A DNA stretch of 64,000 nucleotides from SIG607 sp045648445 (lineage in GTDB: Bacteria > Bacillota > Clostridia > Oscillospirales > Acutalibacteraceae). Below the pieces are notes generated by a model. The model worked only from the letters and a program-made list of their open reading frames with translations. It was not told where the DNA came from and ran no database searches. A program made the position numbers and the translations under genes. The stretch lies in assembly GCA_045648445.1 (NCBI GenBank), contig JAZRNY010000001.1:62001-126000 (forward strand), read 5' to 3'. Of this stretch, positions 24,416 to 33,605 are shown one piece after another (position 1 is the stretch's first letter; each line of letters starts with the position of its first letter).

Positions 24416-25630
24416 ATGAATATTGCTGTTGCACAGTCAGGCGGTCCTACCTGCGCAATTAACGCTTCCCTTTTAGGTGTTTTTAAGGGTGCTATGGCGC
24501 ACGATGAAATTGATATTGTTTACGGCTCACTAAACGGTATCGAAGGACTTATTAACGATAACCTTATTAATTTGGTTGATACCTTTAAAAATGACGGTGA
24601 CCTTGAACTTATAAAACAAACCCCTTCTTCTTTTTTGGGTTCTTGCCGTTATAAATTACCTGCATACGATAAAGACCCCAACGTTTATAACGTAATTCTT
24701 AATACACTTAATAAATATAACATTGGCGCTTTTTTCTATATCGGCGGTAACGATTCTATGGATACCGTTATGAAACTTAATAAATTTTTTAAGGAAAAAG
24801 GCGTAGATATTAAGGTTATGGGTGTACCTAAAACCATAGATAACGACCTTCCCGAAACCGACCATACTCCAGGTTTTGGTTCTGCTGCCAAATACCTTGC
24901 CACCACTCTTTTAGAGATAACCCGTGACAGTAGTGTTTATGACCTTGACAGTGTTACAATCGTCGAGATTATGGGCAGAGATACAGGTTGGTTGACCGCT
25001 TCCTCAGCAATTCTTCACGCCTGTGGCGAGGTCGCTCCTCACCTTATTTATCTTCCCGAAAAGCCCTTTTCGGTTAAACAGTTTGTTAACGACGTAAAAG
25101 AAGTACAAAAAACTCACCGTTCGGTTATTGTTGCCGTATCAGAGGGAATTGATTTAAACGAAGAAGACATTGGTCAGTTCCAGTCGGGTAAGGTTGATAA
25201 CTTCGGTCACAAATATCTTGCAGGTGCAGGTAAAGCACTAGAAAAAATCGTCCAACGAGATATTAAATGCAAGGTGCGTTCGATTGAACTTAACGTAATG
25301 CAACGTTGTTCGTCTCATTTGGCTTCCAAGTGTGATATTACCGAAGCCGAAGAAGTAGGAACCGCTGCCGTAAAGGCTGCACTTAACGGTCAATCGGGCA
25401 AAATGATGACCTTTAAGCGAGTAGAAAATTCCCCCTATAAAGTGATTATTGACAGCGTTGACGTAGATTTAGTTGCCAACCGCATTAAATATTTCCCCAA
25501 CGAATGGATAAACCAATCAAACAACGGCATTAAAGAAGAAGCGCTTCAATACTTTTTACCGCTTATAAACGGCGAATTAAATCTACGCATTAAAAACGGT
25601 TTGCCGGAACACTACGTTTTAAAAAAGTAA
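24416..25630 (+). CDS. pfp: Pyrophosphate-dependent 6-phosphofructokinase
   Basis: Interconverts fructose 6-phosphate and fructose 1,6-bisphosphate with pyrophosphate. ATG 24416 follows GGTGAT by 5 bases and gives 404 residues; the upstream extension lacks a ribosome site. The PPi type is shown by GGNDS (residues 110-114), where ATP enzymes have a Gly in place of this Asp, and by Lys in PKTIDND (138-144). The fructose phosphate segment EIMGRDTGWLTA is intact. The length fits the clade common in Clostridia. It is the only glycolytic kinase here; gpmI is at the far end of the window. Confidence 0.95.
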   Translation: MNIAVAQSGGPTCAINASLLGVFKGAMAHDEIDIVYGSLNGIEGLINDNLINLVDTFKNDGDLELIKQTPSSFLGSCRYKLPAYDKDPNVYNVILNTLNKYNIGAFFYIGGNDSMDTVMKLNKFFKEKGVDIKVMGVPKTIDNDLPETDHTPGFGSAAKYLATTLLEITRDSSVYDLDSVTIVEIMGRDTGWLTASSAILHACGEVAPHLIYLPEKPFSVKQFVNDVKEVQKTHRSVIVAVSEGIDLNEEDIGQFQSGKVDNFGHKYLAGAGKALEKIVQRDIKCKVRSIELNVMQRCSSHLASKCDITEAEEVGTAAVKAALNGQSGKMMTFKRVENSPYKVIIDSVDVDLVANRIKYFPNEWINQSNNGIKEEALQYFLPLINGELNLRIKNGLPEHYVLKK

Positions 25631-25654
25631 ATAAATATTAAAAGAGGGATTCTT

Positions 25655-26398
25655 ATGAAAATAACATTTTTAGGAACCAGCCACGGCGTACCTGAAAAAC
25701 ACAGACGTTGTTCCTGCACTATGGTACAGGTTGGCGAAAACATTTACTTTATTGATATGGGGTTTAACGCTCTTGAAGAACTAAAAAACCATGACCTTGA
25801 CAGCAAGGACGTAAAGGCGGTATTTATTACCCACAACCACTGCGACCATACAGGCGGTTTATATCCCTTTTTGGCAGGTCTTAACTGTTGGTGGCACCGT
25901 TTTTCAAACACCGCTATTTACCTTCCCGCTCCCAAAGACGAACTTATAAACGCAATGGGTCAGATGAAAATGGCAACAGGCGGAACTGATCCCAACTTTA
26001 AAAACGAATTTGTTGAAATTAATGCAGGTGAAATTTATAACGACGGTGTTTTAAAGGTTACTGCATTTAGAACAAAACACTGCGAAGTATCCTACGCTTT
26101 TCTTTTTGAAGCAGATGGCAAACGCGCCTTCTTTAGCGGTGATATGAGTTATAAGGGGCCAAAAGACGACTTCCCCGTAGAAATACTCGAAAAAGAAAAC
26201 GATTTGCTTGTTTTGGAAAGCGCTCACTTTGACGCTCCCGATCTTTTAGAGGTTTTTGACGGCAAGGAAAACAACATCAAAAGAATCCGCTTTACCCACT
26301 ACACTAACCAGCGTATTCCTCTTATTGAAGAGTTTATAAAAGCCTACAAAGGCAATGACGTTTCTCTTGTTACCGACGGAGTATCCATAACCTTATAA
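25655..26398 (+). CDS. MBL-fold metallohydrolase, RNase Z/phosphodiesterase-like
   Basis: A 247-residue metallo-beta-lactamase-fold protein. It starts ITFLGTSHGVPEKHRRCSC, a typical first strand of the RNase Z-like group, and has the metal motif THNHCDHTGG (about residues 62-71), a later His in FRTKHCEVSYAF, and Asp in FFSGDMSYKG. It lacks the RNase Z exosite, so a nucleotide or small-molecule phosphodiesterase or hydrolase is as likely as tRNA processing. A GAGGG ribosome site precedes the ATG. It lies 24 bases after pfp and is followed at close spacing by two further genes, so the four form an operon. Confidence 0.85.
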   Translation: MKITFLGTSHGVPEKHRRCSCTMVQVGENIYFIDMGFNALEELKNHDLDSKDVKAVFITHNHCDHTGGLYPFLAGLNCWWHRFSNTAIYLPAPKDELINAMGQMKMATGGTDPNFKNEFVEINAGEIYNDGVLKVTAFRTKHCEVSYAFLFEADGKRAFFSGDMSYKGPKDDFPVEILEKENDLLVLESAHFDAPDLLEVFDGKENNIKRIRFTHYTNQRIPLIEEFIKAYKGNDVSLVTDGVSITL

Positions 26399-26416
26399 TT
26401 TTTTGAGGTGAATATT

Positions 26417-27337
26417 ATGTCAAATTTATCAAAAGAACGCATTTATTTGAACGATATTATGGAAAAACTTGAGTTTCCTGATGATGCCAAGGAAAATCTT
26501 TTAATGTCTTTTGATAAAATCGCCGGCGACAAAGTAGCGTCTGCTTGGTTTTTATATATGCTTGACGTATACAAAAGTAAAAAAGACCTTGATTCACAAC
26601 TGATTAACCCTATTAAAGTATTAGGAAAAACCCTTGGAATTCATGAATATACATCCGCTATGATTTTACTTCTTTGTATGACCGAGCATCTGCTTAAACT
26701 ATACAAAGAAAGAGGATTAAGCGAAGAATTATGGCTTCATACCATACGCGACCTTAAATACAAACTTCTTGAATGCCGTTCCGCACACAAAATCGACGGA
26801 ACTTCAGTTATTTGGTGGTATCCCAGATTTTATAAAATGGAACTTTTTGCGTTTGGAAGATTGCAGTTTGAAATATTTAAACTAACCAACGAATTTACCG
26901 TTGGCGGTATTACTCTGCCCATCGGCACCAAAACTATTAATATGCACATCCCACGAACGGGTACCACACTTAATCACGATGAAGTTTTAGAGTCGTATAA
27001 AATGGCAGCCCAGTGGTTTGCTGACGAATTCGAAGATCAACCTATAGTTTTTCGTTGCAGATCTTGGCTATTATTCGATTGGCACAAAGAAATATTACCC
27101 GCTAATTCTAATTTAATTAAATTTTATAATGACTTTAAAATTGTTGAAAACAGCACTACCGAGGATTATGGTTCTTTAGTCTCGGTGTTTGGACGTTCAT
27201 GTGCAAAATACGAAACCGATTTACCTAAAGACACTACTTTGCGCAGAGCCTATGCCGAGCGAGTTGAACGCGGTGACGTAGTTGGGCACGGACATGGTTT
27301 GTTTATTTACAAAGACGGCAAAATCATAAACGACTGA
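26417..27337 (+). CDS. Acyltransferase-like protein (possible NAT_N/GNAT_C type)
   Basis: A 306-residue cytosolic protein; ATG 26417 follows GAGGTG by 6 bases. The N-terminal half is helical (EFPDDAKENLLMSFDKI, MILLLCMTEHLLKLYKERGL). The C-terminal half is beta-rich and contains NMHIPRTGTTLNHDEVLESYKMA, PIVFRCRSWLLFDW and a final GHGHGLFIY. This pattern resembles proteins annotated as acyltransferases with a GNAT-like C-terminal domain in gut Firmicutes. I see no acyl-CoA P-loop of classical GNATs, and the substrate is unknown. It lies between an MBL-fold enzyme and a CocE-type hydrolase in one operon. Confidence 0.55.
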   Translation: MSNLSKERIYLNDIMEKLEFPDDAKENLLMSFDKIAGDKVASAWFLYMLDVYKSKKDLDSQLINPIKVLGKTLGIHEYTSAMILLLCMTEHLLKLYKERGLSEELWLHTIRDLKYKLLECRSAHKIDGTSVIWWYPRFYKMELFAFGRLQFEIFKLTNEFTVGGITLPIGTKTINMHIPRTGTTLNHDEVLESYKMAAQWFADEFEDQPIVFRCRSWLLFDWHKEILPANSNLIKFYNDFKIVENSTTEDYGSLVSVFGRSCAKYETDLPKDTTLRRAYAERVERGDVVGHGHGLFIYKDGKIIND

Positions 27338-27353
27338 TTAAAAGGAAATAAAT

Positions 27354-28916
27354 ATGGATAACTTTCATAGTTACTATGAATACATAAAAGCTGACGGTGC
27401 AGAACTTTTTACTGTAGTTTGCGCTCCAAACAAAGTCGGCAAATTCCCCGTTACCATTTATCGTACACCCTACTGCGATTTTGAAAAAGACGTCAGCGAC
27501 GAGCAATCGGTTGAAAACTGGCTTAAAGACCATCAAGGTTGGCTTAAGGCAGGCTACGTTTCAATTTATCAAAACTGCAGAGGCACAGGAAAAAGCACAG
27601 GCGACTGTATCCCCTACGTAAATGAACGAAAAGACGGTCTTTTATTGCTCGATTGGATAAGAAAGCAACCCTTTTATAACGGCGAAATCTTCCTTTCGGG
27701 TGGCAGTTACTGCTGTACCGTCAACTATTCTTGCGCACCCTTTGCCGACGATATTAAAGGCGCAGTTTTCCAGATTCAAGACTGCAATTTTCACCGTCAC
27801 TACTTTCTTAACGGCTTTTTACAAATGGGCGGAAGATATAATTGGTACGTTGATATGTATAAGAAAAACCTTAATATCAAACGGAGTATTTCTAACGAAT
27901 TACTAAAGACCTTCCCCGTTAAAGACGTTATGAACAAAGCGTTAGGCGAAGAATCGGTTTCTTTTAATTCGAAACTTTTACACCCCGATATAAACGATGA
28001 TTATTGGCAAACAAATCCGTATGCCCGTATCTATTCAAACAATGTTCCGAAAACCACAAAATTCCCCATACTGTTTATGACGGGTATGTATGACTTCTAC
28101 GTTGGCGGTATGGTTTCAATGTGGGAAGAATTAAGCGAAGAAGTGCGCAATAAATCTGCTTTTATTATCCACCCGTATTCCCACCGCATTGCCGGAAAAG
28201 ACACCTTTTATGATTTCCCCGATGGAGACGTTAGCAAAGCGTTCCCGTCTATTGTGTCAAAGTGGTTCGAATACGTGCGTGGCAATGCCCAATCTCCTAT
28301 TCAGACAGGCAAAATTACATATTATAATATGTTTGGCGACGGTTGGAAAACCGACGACTTTAAAGCCGAAACCCCCGTTACCTTTACTTTAGGCAAGGGA
28401 GAAAGGTCATACAACTACGACCCTCTTTCCCCTGCTTCCTTTAAAGGCGGTCTATCCCATAATTTTGGCGGAACCGATTGGCAAGATAAACCTAATCAGC
28501 GCGATGATATAATCACCGTTTATACCGATAAATTCAAAGAAGATACCGCTATTAAAGGTAAAATGAAGGCAAACCTAAGGGTAAAATCCGACTGTGACGA
28601 CACCTGTTTTTATATGCGTGTTTCCCTTTGTAAAGCAGAGGGCGATTTAGGACTGCGCGACGATATAACCAAAATTTCCAACTTTACCGAAAATTACGTA
28701 ACGGGCAGTGAAATCACCGTTGAATTCACCTTTGACCCCATTGCCTTTACCGTTAAAAAGGGCGAAAAGTTGAGAATTGATATTTCTTCCTCTTGCTTCC
28801 CGAATTTTTCAATTCATACAAACAAAAAAGGACATTATGCCTTACTCACCGACCCCGTAGTTGCCACAAACACGGTAATTTTAGACGACAGTTATTTAAC
28901 GGTTTTTGCCGAATAA
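27354..28916 (+). CDS. CocE/NonD-family serine hydrolase
   Basis: A 520-residue intracellular hydrolase of the X-Pro dipeptidyl-peptidase/cocaine-esterase family. The nucleophile elbow is GGSYCC (Ser near residue 121), the early TIYRTPYCDF and YQNCRGTGKSTGD segments are typical, the Asp is in MTGMYDFYVGG and the His in HPYSHRI. The C-terminal 200 residues are the jelly-roll beta domain (TFTLGKGERSY...). Such enzymes cleave acylated small molecules or N-terminal peptide bonds. It ends the pfp operon before a terminator. Confidence 0.88.
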   Translation: MDNFHSYYEYIKADGAELFTVVCAPNKVGKFPVTIYRTPYCDFEKDVSDEQSVENWLKDHQGWLKAGYVSIYQNCRGTGKSTGDCIPYVNERKDGLLLLDWIRKQPFYNGEIFLSGGSYCCTVNYSCAPFADDIKGAVFQIQDCNFHRHYFLNGFLQMGGRYNWYVDMYKKNLNIKRSISNELLKTFPVKDVMNKALGEESVSFNSKLLHPDINDDYWQTNPYARIYSNNVPKTTKFPILFMTGMYDFYVGGMVSMWEELSEEVRNKSAFIIHPYSHRIAGKDTFYDFPDGDVSKAFPSIVSKWFEYVRGNAQSPIQTGKITYYNMFGDGWKTDDFKAETPVTFTLGKGERSYNYDPLSPASFKGGLSHNFGGTDWQDKPNQRDDIITVYTDKFKEDTAIKGKMKANLRVKSDCDDTCFYMRVSLCKAEGDLGLRDDITKISNFTENYVTGSEITVEFTFDPIAFTVKKGEKLRIDISSSCFPNFSIHTNKKGHYALLTDPVVATNTVILDDSYLTVFAE

Positions 28917-28933
28917 ACTAAATTCTATCTATT

Positions 28934-28959
28934 AAAAAGCGGTCTTTGGCCGCTTTTTA
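28934..28959 (+). terminator. Terminator after the CocE-type gene
   Basis: AAAAAGCGG (28934-28942) pairs with CCGCTTTTT (28950-28958), with a short inner loop. Confidence 0.88.
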
Positions 28960-29012
28960 TGTTGCCCTTTATCGAAATTTGTGATAATATGTAAAAGTAT
29001 GGAGGCGAAATT

Positions 29013-29504
29013 ATGAAAAAACTGATTTGTCTTATAACTGTTTTTATTTTAATATTTACACTTGGCGGATGCGCCGTTAAAGATACCAAAGATAAGATTT
29101 TTACCAAAAACGAATTTTCCATAACCCTTAACGAAGCATACGTTGAAAGTCAGCGCGACGGTTTTTACGCTTGTTACGATTCGGCTACCGTTGCCGTTTT
29201 TGTGGTTAAGGAAAACTTTGATATTATGGAAGGTTTCAGTGATTATACAATTGAGCAGTACGCAAATATAGTTATGTATAACTGCAGTGACAAAAATCCT
29301 TCCCTTCATAAAAAAGACGGAATAAACTACATTGAATACAGTTTTAATAACACCGAACTCAACAAAACTTATAACTATCTTATTGCTCTTTACAAATCAA
29401 GCGATGCCTTTTATATGGTACAGTTCACCTGCGAAGATAAAGATTACAAAGAATATAAAGATTACTTTTTAAACCGCGCTAATACAGTAAAGTTTGGTGA
29501 ATAA
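29013..29504 (+). CDS. Small lipoprotein of unknown function
   Basis: A 163-residue lipoprotein with lipobox LGGC (Cys20) after a hydrophobic signal. The mature part has alternating beta strands and helices (YDSATVAVFVVKENFDIM, YKSSDAFYMVQFTC) like PsbP/DUF-type monomeric lipoproteins. No catalytic motif is visible. A GGAGGCG ribosome site precedes the ATG. The following lipoprotein gene starts one base after its stop, so the two are an operon. Confidence 0.8.
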   Translation: MKKLICLITVFILIFTLGGCAVKDTKDKIFTKNEFSITLNEAYVESQRDGFYACYDSATVAVFVVKENFDIMEGFSDYTIEQYANIVMYNCSDKNPSLHKKDGINYIEYSFNNTELNKTYNYLIALYKSSDAFYMVQFTCEDKDYKEYKDYFLNRANTVKFGE

Positions 29505-29505
29505 T

Positions 29506-30366
29506 ATGATATTTAAAAAACTTTTTGTGGTTATACTTTGTCTTTTAATAATTTTTTCGTTTTGCAGTTGCAAATCCAATGAACCCGAAATTATAAAAAG
29601 CGACGACATAAAAAACGTTAGTTTTTACGTTAATAATTCCTATAAAGGCGAAAAGTTAATGATTTATTGCCTTTATACCGTAACTGCAACTCAAAATGAC
29701 GTTACTTTTTTCTACTTTACCCAAAACGGAAGTTCTATTGGAAGCGGCGCTACACTTACCGTTAATTCGCGTAATGAATACCAAGATTTGTATATAGCAA
29801 ACCCTGTTGCCAATAGTCCATTCGAAATAACCGACCTTACAAACCCTGCCCTTGGACAAACCTTAAAAAAGGGTGAAAGTAAAAATTTTATTTCCGCTTT
29901 TCTAATTAATCCCGACGACCTTACGATAAACGGTAAAATGGTTTTATCGGTAATTGCAAAAAACGGTTACTGCGAAAAACAGGAAATGCCTATAAGCAGT
30001 ATAACCTATATTCAGTCAGGTGAAGTTCTTGCCAGAAAAATTGCCCCTGACGGAAAAACCGAACAAGAACTGCTTAAAGAACAAGAAATCGAAAAAATCA
30101 GCGGCGAATTATTAAGCCAAACCGAAAAAGCCCTTGAAGGCACTTGGGAATACGAACACGAAAACGTTAAATATGATTTAACCTTTAAAAACGGCAGCTT
30201 TAAGCAAACAAAAACTAAAAAAGATGCCACAAAACCGTATGAGACCTTAAAGGGCACCTATTCGGTTCGTAAAAAAGTAATTTTAGTCACCTTAAATAAC
30301 GGTGAGGAAAAACGAATACCCTATACCTTCCAAAACGAAAAACTTTCAATGTCCTTTGAATTTTAA
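29506..30366 (+). CDS. Lipoprotein with two beta domains, unknown function
   Basis: A 286-residue lipoprotein; ATG 29506 follows GGTGA by 5 bases. Lipobox CSC follows the hydrophobic signal. Residues 35-155 form an immunoglobulin-like beta domain (LYTVTATQNDVTFFYF...GQTLKKGESKNF) resembling streptococcal-type DUF5067 proteins. Residues 205-286 form a second small beta barrel (GTWEYEHENVKYDLTFKNG...), like lipocalin-type domains. It ends at a terminator. Function is unknown. Confidence 0.75.
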   Translation: MIFKKLFVVILCLLIIFSFCSCKSNEPEIIKSDDIKNVSFYVNNSYKGEKLMIYCLYTVTATQNDVTFFYFTQNGSSIGSGATLTVNSRNEYQDLYIANPVANSPFEITDLTNPALGQTLKKGESKNFISAFLINPDDLTINGKMVLSVIAKNGYCEKQEMPISSITYIQSGEVLARKIAPDGKTEQELLKEQEIEKISGELLSQTEKALEGTWEYEHENVKYDLTFKNGSFKQTKTKKDATKPYETLKGTYSVRKKVILVTLNNGEEKRIPYTFQNEKLSMSFEF

Positions 30367-30375
30367 TAAAAATAT

Positions 30376-30405
30376 CCGCACCTTGTTAAAAAGGTGCGGT
30401 TTTTG
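30376..30405 (+). terminator. Terminator after the lipoprotein pair
   Basis: CCGCACCTT (30376-30384) pairs with AAGGTGCGG (30391-30399), 6-base loop, then TTTTTG-T run. Confidence 0.9.
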
Positions 30406-30496
30406 TTTTTTAAGGGGTAAATATTTATAATTTTTGTCAATAGAAACAAGATTATTTTTGTGATATAATTTTCCCTTGTAAAAAGGAGGGAAGATA

Positions 30497-31657
30497 ATGG
30501 CAACTAAACTTTTAAAAAAGCGCAGTTTTCATTTCAAAGCGCTTAAAATGTCAGCCGACATAATTATAAACTTTATAAAAAGCAATGCCGTTATGGTAAT
30601 AGCCTTAGTTGCGGCGCTTATAACAACCCTTTTCGTGCCCGTTGATAAAAAATATCTTTCCTACTTCGATTTTAAAACTCTTACCTGTCTTTTTTGTGTT
30701 TTAGCGGTAGTTTGCGCTCTTAAAAATATACGCTTTTTCTATACACTTGCTGCTTCAATAGTCAAGAGGTTTAAAACTACCCGTTCCAGTATTTTAGTGC
30801 TTGTTTATATAACCTTTATCGGTTCAATGCTTATTGCCAATGATATGGCGCTTTTAACCTTTTTACCACTGGGTTATTTCGTTTTAAAGGAAACGGGCAA
30901 GGAAAAGTTGATGGCTTTCACCTTTATTATGCAAAACATTGCCGCTAATCTTGGCGGTATGCTTACCCCCTTTGGCAATCCGCAAAACCTATATCTTTAT
31001 TCAAAGTTTAAAATTCCCACCATTGAATTTATGGGCATTATGGCTCTGCCCTTTGCGCTTTCTATTTTTCTTATAACCCTTTGCTGTATTATATTTGTTA
31101 AAAAGGAAGAAATCTCGATAAAGGAAGAAGCAAAGCCGCTTCCAAAAGGCAGAACTACCATTTATCTTTTGCTTTTCGCCTTTTCTATCGCAATAGTGTT
31201 CAGAGGTATTCCATACTATTTCGGGCTTATAATAATTCCTGCCGTTCTTTTATTTATGGACAAATCAGCGCTTAAAAAGGTTGACTATCCCTTGCTTTTA
31301 ACCTTTGTTTTCTTCTTTATTTTTTCGGGAAATATGGCAAGAATAGAGGCGGTGCGAGAATTTTTCTCATTTTTACTCGGCAAAAACACTCTTATATTCT
31401 CTACCCTTTCCTGTCAGTGCATAAGCAACGTACCGTCGGCAATATTGCTTTCACAGTTTACAACCAACTATCACGATTTACTGCTTGGCGTTAATATAGG
31501 CGGCGCAGGTACACTTATTGCATCTTTAGCAAGTCTTATAACCTATCGCGAATACACAAAACATAATCCCCATAAACAAGGTTACTATATAAAACTATTT
31601 TCCGCCTTTAATTTTTCCTTTGTAATTATACTGACCGCCGTTATGTCTTTCATATAA
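30497..31657 (+). CDS. SLC13/CitMHS-type anion or Na+/H+ transporter (ion transporter superfamily)
   Basis: A 386-residue membrane protein with about ten helices. It has the paired hairpin motifs of the ion transporter superfamily: ANDMALLTFLPL with NIAANLGGMLTPFGNPQN in the first half and SNVPSAILLSQF with NIGGAGTLIASLAS in the second. These match ArsB/NhaD/SLC13-like transporters; the GNPQN segment is frequent in anion permeases. The ion cannot be read reliably. AAGGAGG precedes the ATG and an extended -10 (TGATATAAT) lies near 30465. Confidence 0.85.
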   Translation: MATKLLKKRSFHFKALKMSADIIINFIKSNAVMVIALVAALITTLFVPVDKKYLSYFDFKTLTCLFCVLAVVCALKNIRFFYTLAASIVKRFKTTRSSILVLVYITFIGSMLIANDMALLTFLPLGYFVLKETGKEKLMAFTFIMQNIAANLGGMLTPFGNPQNLYLYSKFKIPTIEFMGIMALPFALSIFLITLCCIIFVKKEEISIKEEAKPLPKGRTTIYLLLFAFSIAIVFRGIPYYFGLIIIPAVLLFMDKSALKKVDYPLLLTFVFFFIFSGNMARIEAVREFFSFLLGKNTLIFSTLSCQCISNVPSAILLSQFTTNYHDLLLGVNIGGAGTLIASLASLITYREYTKHNPHKQGYYIKLFSAFNFSFVIILTAVMSFI

Positions 31658-31685
31658 AAAACCGCAAGTTTAAACTTGCGGTTTT
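31658..31685. terminator. Bidirectional terminator, perfect palindrome
   Basis: A perfect 28-base palindrome with 14-bp arms, between converging genes, with A and T runs at the ends. Confidence 0.88.
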
Positions 31686-31690
31686 ACTTT

Positions 31691-32278
31691 TTATATATTG
31701 TTGTTTCTTTTAAATTCTGCCTGTCGGCACTGAGCGCTTTTTAGTATATCCTTTTCGGTTTTACTTCTTACAAAGTTTATAATAATAAAAATAAGCGCGA
31801 TACTGTTAAAGATGGCGGCAAGAACTATCATACCAACGTTGCCGGCTCGTTCTTCAACGGCGGCTGCATCGGTATAAACTATATTCATATAGTGTTCTGC
31901 TCTGCTTACCATTTTAAGATTTACTATGGCAACAGGAAGGAAAAGTAAGCCGTACAGCATATAAATAGCGCCAACACCTGCAAAAAACTCTTCTGCTATT
32001 GTTGCCATAAAGAAAATAAAACCAAGTCCTGCAAAAAGACAAGAAAGAACCAAAATCACTATTCCTTCTATCTTCCATGCAAGTCTTTCATATTTAAAGA
32101 AACGGGCAAAATTATCAAGACATTCTTTTTCTTGCGCTAAAGTATATTCTTTAACGGGCTCGTTAACAGGTTGAGTGTAACCGTTATCTTCTGCATAGGA
32201 TTGTGGTACCGGTGCGCCACATACACCGCAAAATTTAGAATTATCGGGAATTTGAGCCGAACATTTATTACAAATCAT
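31691..32278 (-). CDS. Zinc-ribbon membrane protein
   Basis: A 195-residue protein. The N-terminal zinc ribbon (CNKC at 3-6, CGVC at 17-20) is followed by a flexible linker and three hydrophobic segments (about residues 72-100, 105-125 and 145-170). Such zinc-ribbon/TM proteins are common in Clostridia and are usually of unknown function. AAAGGAG fits ATG 32278. It is monocistronic, next to but in the same direction as the lipid operon. Confidence 0.8.
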   Translation of the reverse strand: MICNKCSAQIPDNSKFCGVCGAPVPQSYAEDNGYTQPVNEPVKEYTLAQEKECLDNFARFFKYERLAWKIEGIVILVLSCLFAGLGFIFFMATIAEEFFAGVGAIYMLYGLLFLPVAIVNLKMVSRAEHYMNIVYTDAAAVEERAGNVGMIVLAAIFNSIALIFIIINFVRSKTEKDILKSAQCRQAEFKRNNNI

Positions 32279-32321
32279 AAAATTACTCCTTTCAATTTAT
32301 ATCATAATTATACTAAAAAAA

Positions 32322-32744
32322 TCATTTTGTGTCAATTTTTGTTTTTTTTAGTTTAGTTCGTATTTCTTCTCTTGCATTGTTCAAAAATTCGGATTTCGCT
32401 TCACCGAAAACACATTTATTAACAAAGTGTTCGCAGTTATTATGCAAAATGTTATATCCTTTTTGACCAATAGCGTTTTGTGCGGTTTCAACTATTTCTT
32501 TTACGCTTTTACGCTGCAACCTTTCTTTAACCGAAAGAACGGCGGTTTCAACGGGCGTACCGTTACAAAAGGTTTTTATATCGGTTGAAATAACGGCAAT
32601 ATCCTCAGGATTTATTCCCTGATTATCGCAAAGACCGAACTGAATTACATTTTCTTCATCAATAAAAATTCCGTAATGATAATAAAACTTAAACTTAATT
32701 CTGATTATATCGCCTTTTTTGGCCTTTTTTATAACCCATTCCAT
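32322..32744 (-). CDS. LRAT-like (NlpC/P60 superfamily) domain protein
   Basis: A 140-residue protein with the LRAT (lecithin:retinol acyltransferase) layout: His in YHYGIFID near residue 23 and the catalytic-type NNCEHFVNKCVFG segment near residue 103. Family members form an acyl-cysteine intermediate and move acyl groups between lipids and amines or alcohols, or act as thiol hydrolases. The start shares a base with the ACP stop (TAATG), so it is coupled to that carrier. The genetic link to two PlsC enzymes and an adenylation enzyme favours acyl transfer. The substrate is unknown. Confidence 0.8.
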   Translation of the reverse strand: MEWVIKKAKKGDIIRIKFKFYYHYGIFIDEENVIQFGLCDNQGINPEDIAVISTDIKTFCNGTPVETAVLSVKERLQRKSVKEIVETAQNAIGQKGYNILHNNCEHFVNKCVFGEAKSEFLNNAREEIRTKLKKTKIDTK

Positions 32745-32980
32745 TAGTCTGCTTCAATCTTTCTTATTACGTCGCCAACGGTATGTAATTCGGCAAAGTC
32801 CTCATTTTTAAAAGAAATAGAAAACTCTTCTTCTACCGCCATAGCCATATATAAAAGACCGATTGAATTCATACCAAGGTCTTCAATCAAACGGGAATCT
32901 TCGTTAATATCCTTTAATTCAATTTCATTTTCAAAAACGTTTTTAAAAAGTTCTGTCAATTTACTTAAGGTACTGTTCAT
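32744..32980 (-). CDS. Acyl carrier protein
   Basis: A 78-residue acidic four-helix carrier. The start is ATG 32980, inside the end of the upstream PlsC gene; an upstream in-frame ATG would add 16 residues without support. The phosphopantetheine serine is Ser39 in LGMNSIGLL, where the usual DSL is NSI. The pattern EDSRLIEDLG before it is typical. It is a dedicated ACP rather than the fatty-acid synthase ACP, judged by the variant motif and its place in an acylation operon. The Sfp-type enzyme encoded divergently at 36.2 kb is the likely activator. Confidence 0.9.
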   Translation of the reverse strand: MNSTLSKLTELFKNVFENEIELKDINEDSRLIEDLGMNSIGLLYMAMAVEEEFSISFKNEDFAELHTVGDVIRKIEAD

Positions 32981-33605
32981 AAACCTTTTTACACTCCTCC
33001 ATCTTTTTATAAAGTTCTTCAGCGGCAAGGTTTAAGTCGTTTACCGAAGGGAACTTTTTGGCGCAGTAATCATTACAGTTAAAGGTTTCGCCGATAATTA
33101 CTAACTTCCTTTTAAATATACTCTTTCTTTTTTCGGTATATACCGGAATTATAGGCACACCCGCCCTTAATGCTATAAGCACGGCGCCACCTTTGATTTT
33201 ATCTCCCTCGCCGTCACGGTGAATACCGCCTTCGGGGAAAAGGCCAAGAAGATTTCCACCTTTAAGCACGTCAACACTTTGCTTTATGGCTTCAATATCC
33301 GATGCATCTCTGTCAATTTTTATGCAACCCATAGCCTTTAAAAGAGTTTCAACCGTTTTATTGAACATTACTTCTTTTGCGGCAAGGAAATAAAGGCGCC
33401 TTTTGCAAAACATACTGCCAAGTATAAAGGGGTCGGAAAAACCTTTGTGAAAGGAAACTATTATAGCCGCGCCCTTTGGGTTTTTATATTTATTGCCGTT
33501 TAGGTCTATTTTTTTAAAACGGTAATAAGCGTACATAAGCCAGTATATAAATCTGCCCATATCCATAGGCAGATAATATAAAAATCCCTTTTTACCCTTT
33601 TTCAT
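32961..33605 (-). CDS. PlsC-family acyltransferase (second)
   Basis: A 214-residue 1-acyl-glycerol-3-phosphate acyltransferase-type enzyme. The catalytic HxxxxD is HKGFSD near residue 53 and the substrate-binding motif is FPEGGIHRDGEG near 124. The N-terminus is amphipathic rather than a long membrane helix. It overlaps both neighbours (20 bases into the ACP gene and one base of the first PlsC stop), so the operon is tightly coupled. Having two PlsC paralogues side by side suggests two acylation steps on one acceptor. Confidence 0.9.
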   Translation of the reverse strand: MKKGKKGFLYYLPMDMGRFIYWLMYAYYRFKKIDLNGNKYKNPKGAAIIVSFHKGFSDPFILGSMFCKRRLYFLAAKEVMFNKTVETLLKAMGCIKIDRDASDIEAIKQSVDVLKGGNLLGLFPEGGIHRDGEGDKIKGGAVLIALRAGVPIIPVYTEKRKSIFKRKLVIIGETFNCNDYCAKKFPSVNDLNLAAEELYKKMEECKKVYEQYLK